A stretch of 64,000 nt of DNA, from the NCBI GenBank assembly GCA_002071445.1, contig MWFE01000021.1, positions 16,608 to 80,607 on the forward strand. Direction: 5' to 3'. Below the pieces are notes generated by a model. That model saw only the letters and a program-made list of their open reading frames with translations. It did no database searches and was not told where the DNA came from. Source of the stretch: Bacteroidetes bacterium ADurb.Bin008 (GTDB lineage: Bacteria; Bacteroidota; Bacteroidia; Bacteroidales; Tenuifilaceae). A program made the position numbers and the translations under genes. Each line of letters begins with the position of its first letter. Positions within the stretch are counted from its first letter, which is position 1. Shown piece after piece: positions 63,156 through 64,000 of the stretch.

Positions 63156-63319
63156 ACTCATTCGAACTTGTTCGAACCTGTATTTTCCTGTTTTCTAATG
63201 GTGGAAGGCCATTTTAAAAAAGGGATAAGAAACACTATGAAAATATACTTGTTTTGCCATCAAGCAGATACAGCAAATATAATCACCCTTTGATAGCCTT
63301 TAATACATTTTTTTATATA

Positions 63320-63415
63320 TTAGCTAACAGCAAATAGGGATGTCCCCAGTCAGACCTATCCGCCTATTTTGGGGTGTATAGGGATGAAAAAGTCAGACCT
63401 ATAAGCGAGTTATGC
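63320..63415 (+). other. Putative attC-like recombination site 1
   Basis: The outer parts are TTAGCTAAC (63320-63328; R''-like) and GAGTTATGC (63407-63415; R'-like core, cut expected between G63409 and T63410). Inside, GCAAATAGG pairs imperfectly with CCTATAAGC (7 of 9). Two copies of ATAGGGATG...AGTCAGACCTAT (63334-63359 and 63378-63402) fill most of the site. The size, about 96 bases, is within the range of integron attC sites, but the fit is weaker than at site 2. Confidence 0.4.
63334..63402. repeat. Two direct repeats with ATAGG...CCTAT ends
   Basis: ATAGGGATG then AGTCAGACCTAT occurs at 63334-63359 (spacer TCCCC) and at 63378-63402 (spacer AAAA). Each unit begins ATAGG and ends CCTAT, so each can fold back. 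An inverted GGTCTGAC copy lies at 63576-63583. Copies are 44 bases apart. Confidence 0.7.
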
Positions 63416-63418
63416 GCC

Positions 63419-63532
63419 ATGACGAAATCCGACGAAACGGCAGGAAGCCCCCGGTTGACCGCCCAGACTATCGAACACGGTACTTACCCGAACCGATACG
63501 AAAACCAAGCTGAAATCGTGTTTATAGGCTGA
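63419..63532 (+). CDS. Possible small ORF at cassette start
   Basis: A 37-codon frame starts with the ATG placed directly after the GTTATGCGCC core and ends TGA at 63530-63532. Cassette ORFs usually start just behind the core, which is the only support. No ribosome-binding site or family motif is seen; it may be chance. Confidence 0.2.
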   Translation: MTKSDETAGSPRLTAQTIEHGTYPNRYENQAEIVFIG

Positions 63533-63623
63533 TTCCCGGGCGGACGCTCAAGCGTGGACTAACAGTAATTTTTTCGGTCTGACAGCGACATAGCGATAAC
63601 GGCGGCCAACCCGAAAGGAAGAA

Positions 63624-63686
63624 ATGAAAAAAATCAGGTTTTTAAGGGGTTTAAGGGAACGATTCAAAAACATTCTTTCCCGCTGA
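63624..63686 (+). CDS. Possible 20-residue cationic peptide
   Basis: MKKIRFLRGLRERFKNILSR follows AAAGGAAGAA. It has nine Lys or Arg, one Glu, and hydrophobic residues at i, i+3/i+4 spacing, so an amphipathic helix is possible. Whether it is expressed is unknown. Confidence 0.25.
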   Translation: MKKIRFLRGLRERFKNILSR

Positions 63687-63855
63687 AATGATTGACAAAA
63701 AAATTATTGTAACCCAACGCACGGGCTGAAAAGAAAACATTTCAACAGTTAGGAAGGCAAACCAGGAAAAAGAAACGATTGAAAACCAGGTAAACTCCGC
63801 CCCGACTTGATTGAAGGCTGAAGAGAAAAGCGACGACGAAAGAAGAAATCACTGC

Positions 63856-63989
63856 GCATAACAAGCGGTTCAAACTACTGGGGCGGATGATGCAGATTCA
63901 AATCTTTTTTGTACTTTAGTTTCGGCTTAGCGGGGGATGACGCCGCTGGTGGTTAACCCCCCAGCAGTTTAAACCGCCGACCGTTAGAG
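63856..63989 (+). other. Putative attC-like recombination site 2
   Basis: R''-like GCATAAC (63856-63862), spacer AA, then GCGGTTCAAACTACTGGGG (63865-63883). The 3' arm CCCCAGCAGTTTAAACCGC (63959-63977) is its reverse complement at 17 of 19 positions; CGACC and the core GTTAGAG (63983-63989) follow. The long imperfect hairpin, the TAAC/GTTA ends and the TAACAAGCGGTTCAA opening are features of integron attC sites. The 75-base loop is large but within the range of long attC sites. A next frame may start at ATG 63993 beyond the core. Confidence 0.55.
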
Positions 63990-64000
63990 CCAATGCAACG

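Larger units (their letters stand above)
63410..63983 (+). mobile_element. Integron-cassette-like segment
   Basis: Between the presumed cut points G|TTATGC (63409/63410) and G|TTAGAG (63983/63984) lie 574 bases with no long ORF. The segment starts TTATGCGCC and its own attC-like site starts GCGCATAAC, an exact 9-base reverse complement of GTTATGCGC, as expected when a cassette carries its own attC. It holds two short frames: 37 codons right after the core (63419-63532), and a 20-residue cationic one (63624-63686) behind a purine-rich GGAAGAA. Its base composition differs from neighbouring genes. Confidence 0.4.

Noticed and set aside
63161..63180. Tandem TTCGAACTTG-TTCGAACCTG repeat
   Set aside because: Only two short copies; too little to call a repeat array or operator.

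Overview
The window reads as chromosomal DNA of a Bacteroidota bacterium, most likely of the order Bacteroidales. The evidence is many TAnnTTTG -7 boxes with TTG/TTTG -33 elements, a TonB-dependent receptor paired with a DUF4249 lipoprotein, a type B (gliding-motility) C-terminal sorting domain that implies a type IX secretion system, a GlmU-like nucleotidyltransferase of the type found in this phylum, and many Sec signal peptides ending in AQ or GQ. The genus cannot be named from the sequence.

Layout. 1-4930 (minus): an operon of a SiaC-like phosphoprotein, a TPR/SpoIIE PP2C phosphatase coupled to it by TAATG, an OmpA-family protein and a large Ig-like repeat protein that runs off the left edge. 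5128-10710: a giant alpha-2-macroglobulin with an intact CLEQ thioester. 10912-16430 (plus): HAD phosphatase, glutaminyl cyclotransferase lipoprotein, TonB receptor, DUF4249 lipoprotein and a small protein of six 16-residue repeats. 16550-25188: housekeeping genes (birA, SRPBCC, pyrE, Nudix, thioredoxin-like, coaD, lon, GlmU-like, rpmE2). 25463-29810: glycosyltransferase, flippase, tRNA-His and a sigma-54 activator lacking a DNA-binding domain. 30050-47339: an envelope island. Three secreted or OmpA/PD40 genes face two exported TPR-CHAT (caspase-like) proteases, one frameshifted, followed by a FecR-like protein and a beta-propeller/SpoIIE phosphatase. 47364-62697: mostly housekeeping (PcrA/UvrD helicase, T9SS cargo, acyl-CoA synthetase, cyclophilin, cytidylate-kinase-like, EF-G-like, PurF-like, SPOR, LEA-like lipoprotein, YebC, MiaB). 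62902-63075 is a small acidic lipoprotein gene.

The last ~700 bases (63300-64000) have no ordinary gene. They carry two integron-like attC sites that enclose a 574-bp cassette-like segment. The second site has a 17/19 inverted repeat. Its outer GCGCATAAC matches in reverse complement the start of the cassette (GTTATGCGC), not its own downstream core (GTTAGAG), which is what integron cassettes predict. This is the most novel-looking feature. No integrase gene is in the window.

Recurring themes are two PP2C/SpoIIE phosphatases with near-matching catalytic modules but different sensors, and heavy investment in surface proteins (OmpA, Ig-like, PD40, TPR, CHAT, A2M). The assignments rest on motif reading only; no database search was run.
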